A stretch of DNA of 64,000 bases from [Phialemoniopsis] sp. UDSM-2020 (taxonomy: Eukaryota > Ascomycota > Sordariomycetes > Thyridiales > Thyridiaceae). The stretch is from NCBI GenBank assembly GCA_018873225.1, contig JAEILZ010000001.1:1-64000 (forward strand). The letters are read 5' to 3'. The notes below the pieces were generated by a model, which saw nothing but the letters and a program-made list of their open reading frames with translations, was not told the origin of the DNA and made no database searches. The translations under genes and the position numbers were made by a program. Below, in pieces: positions 11,581-21,603 of this stretch. Within the stretch, counting starts at the first letter, position 1; the number at the start of each line of letters is the position of its first letter.

Positions 11581-13497
11581 ATGACCGATGAGGTCGAGGT
11601 TGGGAGCGTCGGCGACAAGCGCTCTCCATCCTCCGTATCTAGCAGTCGGAAACGAACACGATTGGCGTGCATACATTGCCGCGGCCGGAAGCAAAGGTGT
11701 GATGGCCAGCAACCGGCATGCTCAACATGCCTGATCCTCGACCTGGTGTGTACCTACGAACCGGGTCCAAAACGACGAGGTCTGCCCACTGGCTACGTGC
11801 GGTCTTTAGAGTTGTTACTCGCTGTGGTGTTTGCGGTCGTGCCAAACGGACAAAACATTATCGCGGAGCTTCTTGAAGAAAAAGGTTTTGCCTTTGACTC
11901 GGCAGGCAAGCTCGTGTTCTCTGGGAGACCGGCCTCCGAGTCGGAAGGGTTGAGACAACTCTGGGTTAGCAGTGGCGTTCCGGCAGAGCTTGAACGACAA
12001 TTAACGGGGCTTGAGGCTGGCTTGGATGGCAACACGTCTGTTGCAGAGACCGGGCGACATCTCCATACAACAGGCTCCCTCAAAGTTGCCTCTTCTGACC
12101 CTGCACGGGCATCACATGAATATTCAATGTTAACGCCTGGACCACTGCCAGCGTGGCAGGGGTCGCGATCCCACCAAGGTCGCCTCTTTCATTCACCCCG
12201 TCCTCCTCAAAATGCACATCACCTTCTCGAGGTATATTTCACCTATACACATTACCTCATACCAATTGTTGAGAGACACAAAGTTTTTGAGGCTCTTTAT
12301 GCGTCACCAGAACCCTCGCCAACAAACGACCGTGTTAGCACATCAATTCTGTGGGCCATCCTGGCCTATTCATCTGTCCAAGGACATCGATATACGGTTG
12401 CTGAGACGCAAGAGTCTGGTGGGATACCCGACAAGCTATCAGCTCAACAAATATACGATACTGCCAGATCGCTGATACCTACAGAGGAAGGCGCGGCAGA
12501 ACTCGGCCATGCAAATGCTCTGCTCATCTTGAGTCTTTGTCTCATGCATCAACACCGACCATCTGCCGCATGGCGCCTTGTTGGACATGCAGTGAGAATA
12601 GCTCTGATTACAAATCAGGGCCAACTTACCTCCAACGGAACCGTGCTTGAAGAGGAAAGGGCGTGGACTCTACTTGGATGCTTTGCTATAGATACCTTGA
12701 TATCAAGTCAAATGGGCAAGCCACCGCATCTCAGAAGCTCCGATATACGACGACTCCCGCCACTAGCCGAAACCGGACCATGTGAATGGGAACCGTGGAC
12801 ACCCCTAAACAAAGTCAGCAAGAACAACTCGCGCTCGCCAAGCCGAGCTATCAGTATCTTCAACCAGCTCATATCTCTGATGCGAATTCTTAATGACATA
12901 TGGTGGCAGCCTGGGGATTCATTCTCAGGAGATGCTCATCTGGGTTCGCTTCACCGCTGGATCAACAACCTTCCTCCGCATTGCAGAATCAGCTTGAATG
13001 AACAGTCGATATCACAGAGCACAGTGACGCCTCCAATATTTAACCTCCACCTAGCTGTCCGAAGCGTTCTTTTCACACTGAAAACCGAGAACGGCTATTC
13101 GTCAAGCGAGGTCGACCGCCTGGTGGGTAACTTGTCCATATCACAATTGGCAAGTCAATATCAAAGAACGTTCCAAACATCTGACATTCCGGCAATGTTT
13201 CCTTGTTACGGCATGTCCGGTAGCAATAATTACGAGCACGGCCTACCAGGATCGTTTGTTAATAATCATCCATTGCAACAAGTCACGCTCACGCCAGAGT
13301 CAACGCTGATCATGGGTCAACCGATGGGCTCATCCATGCCGAGTGTGCCAAGTCCTGGCGATGAAATGATTTCGACACTCGATCTGAGCGGTAGCTTCAC
13401 TTCTACTGGCAAAAACCATACTGGAGAACTGGGCTCATTGGACGGGATCGACTGGTACGCGTTTGGGGATGGAGCTTACCGTGATGAGAGCACCTGA
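11581..13497 (+). CDS. Zn2Cys6 regulator resembling the QutA/QA-1F quinate activators
   Basis: A single exon encodes 638 residues. The zinc cluster CX2CX6CX6CX2CX6C spans residues 30-57 and is followed by PKRRGLPTGYVRSLELLL. From memory, the fungal quinate activators QutA and QA-1F have a very similar stretch in this place (PKKRGxxTGYIRTLE-type), which many other C6 regulators lack. A fungal_trans-type middle domain includes LLEVYFTYTHYLIPIVERH. At 638 residues it is shorter than QutA/QA-1F (a little over 800). It lies directly upstream of the dehydroshikimate dehydratase-like and quinate permease-like genes, which supports a role as their activator. ATG 11581 is preferred over an open frame from 11554. 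Confidence 0.85.
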   Translation: MTDEVEVGSVGDKRSPSSVSSSRKRTRLACIHCRGRKQRCDGQQPACSTCLILDLVCTYEPGPKRRGLPTGYVRSLELLLAVVFAVVPNGQNIIAELLEEKGFAFDSAGKLVFSGRPASESEGLRQLWVSSGVPAELERQLTGLEAGLDGNTSVAETGRHLHTTGSLKVASSDPARASHEYSMLTPGPLPAWQGSRSHQGRLFHSPRPPQNAHHLLEVYFTYTHYLIPIVERHKVFEALYASPEPSPTNDRVSTSILWAILAYSSVQGHRYTVAETQESGGIPDKLSAQQIYDTARSLIPTEEGAAELGHANALLILSLCLMHQHRPSAAWRLVGHAVRIALITNQGQLTSNGTVLEEERAWTLLGCFAIDTLISSQMGKPPHLRSSDIRRLPPLAETGPCEWEPWTPLNKVSKNNSRSPSRAISIFNQLISLMRILNDIWWQPGDSFSGDAHLGSLHRWINNLPPHCRISLNEQSISQSTVTPPIFNLHLAVRSVLFTLKTENGYSSSEVDRLVGNLSISQLASQYQRTFQTSDIPAMFPCYGMSGSNNYEHGLPGSFVNNHPLQQVTLTPESTLIMGQPMGSSMPSVPSPGDEMISTLDLSGSFTSTGKNHTGELGSLDGIDWYAFGDGAYRDEST

Positions 13498-13535
13498 TAC
13501 AGCGTTAAGACAGTCTTTTCCCCAGTTTCTTAGAC

Positions 13536-13567
13536 AATTTGAATTTGAATTTGAATTTGAATTTGAA
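13536..13567. repeat. AATTTG hexanucleotide microsatellite
   Basis: Five uninterrupted copies of AATTTG plus a partial copy, just downstream of the stop codon of the regulator gene, probably in its 3' untranslated region. Confidence 0.9.
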
Positions 13568-14355
13568 GCGATCCGCACCTTCAACTCGTTGCAAACAGAC
13601 TTCCACAGGCTTGCACACAGTTCAGAAACTGAAATGGTCGTTTCACTCGGGCACCTCCCCTTATCGCGCTAATGACACCCCAACCGTGCAGAGCATGTAA
13701 GCTATCGAGAGGAAACGTTATCAAACGTTATCGCACCTGCGGGCAACTGACATGGCTGAGATAAGGAACCAGGTGAATGTTGTGCTTGAATTGATGCGGG
13801 GCGAGGCATGGGGAAAGTGGAGTGTGGGAGGAGCCTCCTGGAGTCGAAGCCAATTGGAGCTAGCCGGATAACCGTAGCTCGGACCCAGGGAAACAAGATA
13901 ACAGACGGCGGTCATTCCTGGCAGGGGTTTGCGAAGGACCTGGCCACGTTGGCACTTGGCTAATGAAGACCTCTCGGAAAGATGCTGTGGTGGATTGGGC
14001 TTTCGTCTTGGCTCTTACGCCAAGTAAACCAGGGCGTGGACACGGGGATGCCCAAGGGAGTGGCAAAGCCCGAGTAACCTGGTCTAGCTTTACACTAGGG
14101 TATTCGCATAGCCGCGGCGTAGACCTTAGGCGCTAGAGGGGGGGAGGCTGTAGTGATCATCATGTTGCTGTGGGGTGAAACAAGTGTCCCTGTATCCGTA
14201 CCTGCTTGTGTGCAGACATGCTTTGCAAAGCACATGCATAGCTGCGTACTCGGGTCGCCTATATATCATTCTACCATGCGATTGCCAAGGGTGCAACTGT
14301 TTAGCATTGCTCTTTGGATGGCGGGAGCACAATAACAAGCCCCCGTACTCACACC
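13568..14355. other. Intergenic region upstream of the dehydratase-like gene
   Basis: About 0.8 kb without a credible gene. A TATATAT stretch near 14262 lies about 90 bases before the dehydratase ATG and may serve as its TATA box. An isolated GGATAA occurs near 13866. Confidence 0.4.
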
Positions 14356-15387
14356 ATGGCTCTCCTTCCTGCGGTCGCGACCTTCTCCCTTGGCCGCTCT
14401 TCTGCTGGCCATGACCTCTTTGACAAACTACGCAAGGCAGCCGATCACTCCTTCAGGGGCGTCGAGGTGGCGTACGAATGTATCGAATACCATGCTCGAT
14501 CATTGCCTGGCGGTCTTAACGCGGAAAACCTGCTGAAGGCTGCCGAGCAGACACGAGAAGAATGCGACAGGCTTGGGCTACAGATTCTTTGCATGCAACC
14601 CTTCATGTTTGCAGAAGGCAACACAGAGCCCGGTGATCGTGAAGAAGTGGTGCAGCGCTTTAAGTTCTGGCTCAGACTTGCCAAGCTATTGCGGACAGAC
14701 ATGATACAATCACCGTCAAACTTTCGCACACAAGGAACGACGGGCGATATGGACATCATCGTGGCTGACATGGCCGAGCTCGCCCGTCTTGCGGCTCAGG
14801 AGACACCCCCTATCAGGATTGCTTGGGAAGGCGTTGCTTGGGGGAATCATATCGACACATGGGAGGGGACATGGGAAGTCGTCAAGAGGGTCGATATGGC
14901 TAATCTGGGCCTATGCTTAGATACATTTCATATCGCCGGCCGAGTCTGGGCCGATCCCTCGTCTCCTTCTGGCAGAGACCCTGATGGAGACAAAGAATTG
15001 AAGGAGTCTCTCGAAAGGATGGCAGCTGAGCTAGATGTGGCCAAGATATTCTACGTGCAAGCAGGCGATGCAGAATTGCTTGACCCTCCACTTGGAAGCG
15101 GGCACGCGTTGTATGTTCCGGACCAGCCCAAGAGAATGACTTGGGCTAGGAACTCGAGGTTGTTTGCCTATGAAACGCAAAGGGGTGGATACCTGCCTAC
15201 GACCCCTATTTTGGATGTCATTGTGAAATCCCTAGGATTCCGGGGGTGGCTTTCGATGGAATACTTCAGCAAAGACTTGTATGATGAAGACAAGGAGCTG
15301 CCGCAGAAGATGGCAGAGAGAGCCAGAGACTCAAGCACAAAGATTCAAGAGCTCTATGGGGGACACCTTGAATCACAAATAGAATAG
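14356..15387 (+). CDS. 3-dehydroshikimate dehydratase-like TIM-barrel enzyme
   Basis: The 343-residue intronless product belongs to the xylose isomerase-like TIM-barrel superfamily. The N-terminal TFSLGRSSAGHDLFDKL matches the pattern of fungal 3-dehydroshikimate dehydratases (qa-4/qutC type), and LQILCMQPFM, MIQSPSNF and LGLCLDTFHIAGR are further family blocks carrying likely metal ligands. Such enzymes convert 3-dehydroshikimate to protocatechuate in quinate catabolism, in the cytosol. The start at ATG 14356 fits the family N-terminus; an open frame extends 14 codons upstream. The next gene on the same strand is a quinate/sugar-type permease and the preceding one a QutA-like regulator. It may be a paralogue with a shifted substrate, since several residues differ from what I recall of qa-4. 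Confidence 0.8.
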   Translation: MALLPAVATFSLGRSSAGHDLFDKLRKAADHSFRGVEVAYECIEYHARSLPGGLNAENLLKAAEQTREECDRLGLQILCMQPFMFAEGNTEPGDREEVVQRFKFWLRLAKLLRTDMIQSPSNFRTQGTTGDMDIIVADMAELARLAAQETPPIRIAWEGVAWGNHIDTWEGTWEVVKRVDMANLGLCLDTFHIAGRVWADPSSPSGRDPDGDKELKESLERMAAELDVAKIFYVQAGDAELLDPPLGSGHALYVPDQPKRMTWARNSRLFAYETQRGGYLPTTPILDVIVKSLGFRGWLSMEYFSKDLYDEDKELPQKMAERARDSSTKIQELYGGHLESQIE

Positions 15388-16256
15388 AAACATCGCTATA
15401 GATATACGGTTACGATCTTCTTGTGATCGACTGCTTCATGTGCCAGCTTGACCCATCTATGCCAGCCAAGAATTCTTACGAACACCCAGTAATGCACAAG
15501 GAGTAAAACCTGATTCTATTACTGAAGATTCGACCACCTACATCGTTCTAGACTTTCACTGGTGATCTGCATCATCAATGCATGACTCATGTGAGGCTCT
15601 GCGAAATGGGTAAGCGCATACCCTATCGCAAGTACCCAGTACAAGGCTATTTGGTCTGGTTCTGCTTCCTGCTTATCTTCAGAGGGGAGATCTAGAGACG
15701 ACAGTATTGGCGTATGCATTCGTCTACCAATAACGTAGCAGGTGATATGATGTCCTCGCCCGCACGATAGTACGCTCCACTGGGTCGCCTCTTGACGCGT
15801 CTCCGTGATCTGAAGGGCTGGACTTCAGCATAAAGGGGCGTGATCAGCTTCGAGACCCACGATAAACTGTTATCCGGGAGTCTGCTCGGGTATCCGTTGG
15901 GTAGGCCACTTTTGGTCCTTGGTCCTTAGCCCAAGACCACGGCTTTGTCCATTGCCGTTAGCGCCTCGCTAGGTAAATCCCTCCCACCCTTCCCCTCCCC
16001 CGTATGGGCCAAATGGAGAGTGTTACCCCAGATATGTGCTGTGCGGAGTCACAGCGTTCCCCGCTGATTACGATTTGAGTTTGGCCGAGTGCTGATTGCA
16101 TTGGGTCGAGCAGAATATAAAGAGCCAGGATCTCATGCTCCTCCTTGACTGGGTTCATCTCATGCTCCCAGCCATTCTTTCCGGCCAGCTGCGATTATCC
16201 ATCCGTATTCGAACCATAGCTCCTTTGATTCATTTGACAAGCACCACGGTTCCAGC
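15388..16256. promoter_or_regulatory. Promoter region of the permease gene
   Basis: An 869-base gap between the dehydratase-like and permease genes. It contains the QutA-like palindrome at 15860-15875 and a TATAAA at 16116-16121, about 136 bases before the permease ATG. No gene recognised. Confidence 0.5.
15860..15875. promoter_or_regulatory. QutA/QA-1F-like binding palindrome
   Basis: The bases CGATAAACTGTTATCC form an inverted repeat with a 4-base spacer. The consensus I recall for the Neurospora QA-1F and Aspergillus QutA activators is GGRTAA-N4-TTAYCC; eleven of the twelve half-site bases agree here. It lies about 380 bases before the permease start, next to a QutA-like regulator gene. 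Confidence 0.5.
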
Positions 16257-17901
16257 ATGGGGAGATTCTCTTTGATAGCGAAGGACCCTGACACGCCAAG
16301 AGAGGTGTACAATTGGAGACTTTTTGTCGCCTGTATTTGCTCTGGCTTCGGTGGCTTTCTCTTCGGGTGAGTTTTCCAATGATACTGCTTGTGTGGGGGA
16401 TCGCACTGACATCTATCCAATCGACAGCTATGACAACACCTTTCTCGGCGGCACGATGGCTTTGCCTTCGTTCAAGTCACAGTTTGGCCTCACCGGCATT
16501 CCCCAGAACCAAGTCGACCAGCTCTCTAGCAACATTGTGATCACCTTCCAGGCAGGCTGCCTGCTCGCCTGTGGCTTTGCCCTGCCAAGTGCCGAGATCC
16601 TTGGCCGCTATCCTACACTCGTTGGCTCTTCCATCATCTTCATCATTGGTGCCGCCATTCAAATTATTGGGAATCTCAACGCGTTCTACGCCGGTCGCTT
16701 CCTCACTGGCATCGGCGTTGGGCCTCTGACTTGTGTGGTTCCGCTCTATCTCTCCGAAGTCGCACCTCCCGCCATCCGCGGACGGTGCATGGGGCTTTTC
16801 GAGATTATGTTTCAGCTTGCTGGACTTCTCGGCTTCTGGATCAGCTATGGCGCCAACAAGTCTATCCCGGGTGACAGTCCATCTCAATGGCGTCTGCCCG
16901 TCGCGATCCAGGTGCCCCTGGGTGCGGTATTCCTTACTGGGTGTCTCACATTCTCCGAGACCCCTCGCCTACTGGTGAAGAAGGATCGTGTTGAAAAGGG
17001 ACTGGCTGTGCTGGCTCGTATCCGCGGCCTAGACCCCAGCCACGAATATGTCCAGCGCGAATTTGCCAACATCCAGGCCGAGGTCCAGCAGGAGCGGTCG
17101 GCCATGGGCCTGGGCCCTGACGACTCGCGCTGGGCTGTGGCCAAGAAGATCTTGCATGACTGCATGCGGAAAGATATCGCACGTCGCATCTCGGTCGGTG
17201 TCATCATGCAATTCTTCTCCCAGATGTCTGGCATCAACGGTATCAACTACTACTCGCCATCCATCTTCCGATCGCTCGGCCTCGTTGGTACGGACACGGG
17301 CTTGTTCGCAACAGGAATCTACGGCGTCGCCAAGGCTGTGGCTTCTATCCTCTCTCTGACTCTGCTCATCGACCGTATGGGCCGTAAACCGCTGCTACTG
17401 ATTGGAGCCGTCATTATGGTCTTCTCGCTCACCTTTGTTGGTGCCTACATCAAGATTAATGGTACGAACAGGCCGGCGGACGGCAGTGTCAGCCCTGCGG
17501 GCATTGCGGCTTGTGCATTCATCTACATATTTGTTATGGGCTATGTCTCTTCTTTTGCTGGCATTCCCTACATGTTGTCGAGCGAGTGCGTGCCGCTGAA
17601 TGTGCGCGCCACCAGTGCAACGCTCGGCGCAGCCATGCAGTGGTTGATGAATCTGGTCATCTCCAAGATCACGCCGTATCTCATCGCCAGCATCGGCTAT
17701 GGTACATTCTTCTTCTTCGCGGCTTGGATCGTCCTGGGCTTCTTTTATGTCTGGTTCTTTGTTCCTGAGACCAAAGGTGTTTCTTTGGAGCATATGGCCA
17801 AGGTCTTTGGCCAAGAGGACGAAGTTGAGGAGCTCGTCAGGGAGAATGAGGAGAAGAGAGCCGAGGCTCAGCTCAAGGCCGAGCAAGTGGAGCGGGTTTA
17901 A
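16257..17901 (+). CDS. MFS sugar/quinate-type permease
   Basis: Two exons (16257-16366 and 16428-17901, one 61-base intron) encode 527 residues. The sequence has the sugar-porter layout: N-terminal PREVYNWRLFVACICSGFGG, about twelve hydrophobic helices, the loop motif RFLTGIGVGP, VPLYLSEVAPPAIRGR after helix 5, INYYSPSIF in helix 7, DRMGRKPLLL in the second half, and VPETKGVSLEHM near the C-terminus. The N-terminal REVYNWR is typical of fungal quinate permeases (QutD/Qa-y), although later helix-1 residues differ from them. It should be a plasma-membrane proton symporter. The adjacent dehydroshikimate dehydratase-like gene and QutA-like palindrome favour quinate or a related hydroaromatic acid over a sugar. 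Confidence 0.88.
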
Positions 17902-18069
17902 GCCCACTGGTCGTGTTGATGGGCCCTCTTGGACTGGTCATGCACTAGACATTTCGAGTAGGCAGCATTGGGTTTGGAAGGCATCGGCAAGGTGTTGTGA
18001 CATGGCTTGTGTGTGTAGGTGTCATTTAGATTGCTACAGTACAATGGAGTTGCCGTATCTCAATTTCAG

Positions 18070-19540
18070 CTACTTAGACTTATTGACGAGCCGTGCTGCC
18101 GCTCCCAGCAGTATGGCTCCCACGACTAAACATGATCCTCCCCAAATCTGTGCTCCGAGAAAGGCACCATCCAACAATTGAATCAGAGCTCCCGCAGTTG
18201 GCGGACCTGTCAATGCAGCAATACTGAGAAGAGTGAACACCATGCCGACTCTTGTGCCAGTGTTTGTTGAGTCCTTGGATAGTTGAACACTCGATGCTTG
18301 CATGAGGCTTTGAATAGCAGCGCCAAAGAAGCCAAACATCGAAACCCAAACGTACAGGCCAGTCAGGGTGTGCACAGCATTCCACGAGTAGACACAAAGG
18401 GCTGCTCCGAGGATGATGGGAATGACGGTATTGAGCGCGCCGAGATACTTATCAGCAACGTAGGCTGGAAGAAGTCGACCGGGTATGCCCACAACACTGA
18501 TAGTGAGAAGTATGTTGAACGAGGTGCTCTGAGAGGAATGAAGAACTTCCACAGCATAGGAGCGAGCCTACCAAGCAGATGTTAGGCTAGAGCTCGTTGG
18601 TCCGTCATAATTGACATGGATCACTTACGTAGTAATATGCAAAGAACGTCGCCCATATAGTAAACCACATCCCGATGCTATAAAACAAGAACGGGGCTTC
18701 TTTGAAGGCCGCCCAGTCAACCAGCGGTCCCCTCTTACGCGGTGCTCTCATCCCCGGCTTTGCTCCAGTCATTATGATGACCGAATTGACCAGTACGATG
18801 AGCCCCATGGAGCGGACGGTCCATCCGAAGCCAATTCTTGGAAGTAGCTGCTGGGCTACCAGTGGAAACACGACGCCGCCGGTAGCACCACCGCACGCGC
18901 ACGTCGAAATTGCAATGACACGCTTCTTGTTGAAGTACATTGCCGTGTTGGCTACCATGGGCGCGAAAGCAAGACCGCATCCAATGCCCTGACAGACACC
19001 CTGAGCGAGGAATAATTGCCAGTATTTGCTCGCGGCACTGGTGGCAAACACGCCTACGAGCTCCATGATGCAGCCAGACAGGAGCACGAGCCTGTAATAC
19101 CCAGCATCATAGACGCGGCCTGAGAAGGCGCCAACAAGTAGAATGAAGCAGATTTGGATGCTGCCAACCCACGAAATAGTGGAATGCGGGAGGGCTAATG
19201 CCGACTCATAGTATGGCTGAAAGACACCGAAGCTGATGATGTAGCCCCACGAATTGAAGATGATGAGATGCCCGACAAAGACTTGAAGCCATGCTGTGAA
19301 TCCACCGTCAGGAGGCTCGGTGCTTTCGGACTGCACCCTAGCAGCCGACGATAATTCGGGAGGAAACGCCGCAGTTGACACCGCATATCCGTTGGGAGCA
19401 TGGGGTTGCCTCCCCGAAGATTCAGTCACTGTGTCTCCCCGAGCCATGTCCGTAGACATAGGTGCAATCGACACTCGTCGCGATATAACGTAATCCGCAT
19501 CTGTGTCACGCTTTGTATCGGCCTGAATAAATATCTCCAC
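18070..19540 (-). CDS. MFS transporter, monocarboxylate (MCT)-type
   Basis: Two exons (19540-18629 and 18567-18070, one 61-base intron) encode 469 residues. The motif EPPDGGFTAWLQVFVGHL before helix 1 is the MCT signature, and about twelve hydrophobic segments follow. The N-terminal 80-90 residues are hydrophilic, as in fungal MCT-like proteins. Met at 19459 is an alternative start. It should sit in the plasma or vacuolar membrane; fungal members carry monocarboxylates, riboflavin or metabolites, and the substrate cannot be told. It is convergent with the permease gene, only 168 bases away. Confidence 0.88.
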
Positions 19541-20064
19541 AGTGGCTACGACAGAATGCTTGTGAAGGAGCCTTCCAGGTTCGCAATGAGCAACAACCTG
19601 AGAAAAAAAACACGTACCAAGGAATCGCGCTTGAACGAAATAGGAGTTTACTATGTTACGTAATTGTCATCAAGACCAAACGCGTCTGTGCTGGTGTGCA
19701 CACCGGCCCGCAATTTCCCTGACTCGTAGCAGAACTCTTACTCTAATTGGCCGGCTCCAGTGCTCCACGGAGATCTCCAGGGCTGTCTGGGGCTCCATCA
19801 GGCGCCCGCCCGCCTCAGGTTGCCTTTGTAGAGTCGGGGGAGAGTTAAAAGCAAAATATCTCGAAACTCTTGAGCGATCGAGACGATGTACGTTTTATTC
19901 ATGGCAAGAAAAGGCCAAAGACCAAGATACCCCAGTTCAGAGCTTGAAAATGATTTTTCTCTAATAATCGCAAAATCCATCTTTAGTCTTTTTGATAAGA
20001 AATTCATCTAGTCTAATTCTAAATACACAAACATCGATCTTCTATGAATACGCTCAAGTCTACA
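19541..20064. other. Intergenic region
   Basis: 524 bases between the MCT-type gene start and the end of the flavin reductase-like gene. No gene, RNA or repeat recognised. Confidence 0.35.
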
Positions 20065-20784
20065 TCAGGCAGCTACAATCTTGTGATCCTCATCTCCCGG
20101 CAACTTTGTAACATCACTTTGCATAAAGATGCGGTACTCCTCCTCACCGATCCGCCCCAGTACACTCTGTGATACCTTGCCCTGACCCAGTCCATAAAAC
20201 TCCTGGAACATCATGATCAGGGGTCGCCATTTCTCAGGGTCGACACGGTTGGCATGTCCTCCCAATCGTAGCTCATCGCGCATGTGAGTACGCAAGACCC
20301 TGACTTCGATGGCCAAAAACATTCCTGCGCGGTCTGGCTGGTCCTTGCGTAGCTCGTGTGTATCTACCACCTCGCACTCCATCTGCACGGGGCATTCACG
20401 AATACGATCGGGCCGGACAAAGTGCGAAGATTGGGGGTGGAATCCGGCGCGCGTCCACTTGTCCTTGACGAACTTGTAGTTTCTCTGGCGTCGGGCTTCT
20501 GAGAAAGTCTCCAGCCCTGTCGTGTCGGCGAGCTTATTCACATAGCCGCTCATGGTATCGTCGGGTAGGTTGAGCACGCACTGACCCGTGCGACGAATGT
20601 TCTGTGTTGTCTTGGATTCCGCGCCCAGTCCGAGCACACAAGTGCGTGCCAGCCACCACGCAGATGACATGGGTGCAATGTTGGTTGTGCCATCTTCGTT
20701 CTCGGAGGAGATGAGTACCACAGGGGTTCCCCAGTAGAGAATGGCGGGCGAGATGATGGAGTGGTCGTTTGCGTTTTCAGCCAT
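20065..20784 (-). CDS. Flavin reductase-like protein, second copy
   Basis: A single exon encodes 239 residues with the FMN-binding split-barrel pattern of the DIM6/NTAB family: GTPVVLISSENEDGTTNIAP and SSAWWLARTCVLGLG near the N-terminus, then CVLNLPDD and FHPQSS. Many fungal and bacterial members act as flavin reductases or as FMN-dependent oxidoreductases; no signal or membrane segment is seen, so it is probably cytosolic. It differs clearly from the family member at 3576-4695 in intron content and in the first block (GTPVVLISS against RPIGFLSTL). It is divergent from the Ada-like gene. Confidence 0.8.
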   Translation of the reverse strand: MAENANDHSIISPAILYWGTPVVLISSENEDGTTNIAPMSSAWWLARTCVLGLGAESKTTQNIRRTGQCVLNLPDDTMSGYVNKLADTTGLETFSEARRQRNYKFVKDKWTRAGFHPQSSHFVRPDRIRECPVQMECEVVDTHELRKDQPDRAGMFLAIEVRVLRTHMRDELRLGGHANRVDPEKWRPLIMMFQEFYGLGQGKVSQSVLGRIGEEEYRIFMQSDVTKLPGDEDHKIVAA

Positions 20785-21603
20785 GTTGAATTAAATACGT
20801 GGTGTTGTTGACTTGCTGCTTGTTTTGTCTTCGGTTTTGGGAAAGGCTTGAGTTTAATTGGATTGATTGACTGATGCTATACAGACTAAACACGGGAGAT
20901 ACTCTGTGTCGTTCAATGGCCCTTAAATACTCGTCAATGCAGCATCTTCTCGGACATTTCATGATGACTCTCTCCGCACTTAATTGTCAGCGTTGCGGCT
21001 GAATTTTGCTGAAGTCTTCTCGACCATTGCGGCTGAAACGCGTCACCCAGGGCTCGGGAGTGATAATCGGGTCTTGAAAGCTTAATTGACGTGCAGACTA
21101 AGCGATCGCAGAAATCCGACTGGCCATATCGACCGCAATGCTAATCGAGTCATAAAGGCGGAGAGTTGCGGCTACTGTTGCTTTGGTTATGGGTACAGCA
21201 CGTGCTAAGCACCCTGAGGCTCTGCACCCTGTCAGGCACTGTTTGTTCCCCCGTGGGCTGAATTAAGCACTCGAGAAATCCTTCCTGTTCCGACTGGTCA
21301 CATTAGCAGCAAACGTCGTATCAAGGCAGCATCGAGTGGAGTTGCCAGTGGCGTTGCTAGTTCGGCTCCTGTCTCGCTGATTGGACACTTTGAGAGCAAA
21401 CTAGTGGGGCGGGCGTTTCTCGCGCTTTTTTCGGGTGGTGATCACGTACGAACTGAGTAATCCTCCAAGGGGTTCGTTGAGTTGGTCAGTCCACGTCTTT
21501 TGTCTTGATGGTGTTGTCGACCCCTTCAGCGCCCTCTCCCAAGGAGGAAGAAAAACCCATTCTCCAATCTTCACTTCAACTTCTTTCAAACATTCAGCCC
21601 GGC
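20785..21603. promoter_or_regulatory. Divergent promoter with three TTGCGGCT copies
   Basis: This 819-base region separates the flavin reductase-like gene (minus) from the Ada-like gene (plus). The octamer TTGCGGCT occurs three times on the plus strand, at 20993-21000, 21027-21034 and 21166-21173, which is more than expected by chance in so short a stretch. A regulator that binds it is unknown. No gene seen. Confidence 0.3.

Noticed and set aside
13463..13672. Open frame with FEFEFEFE run
   Set aside because: Produced by the AATTTG microsatellite beyond the regulator's stop codon.
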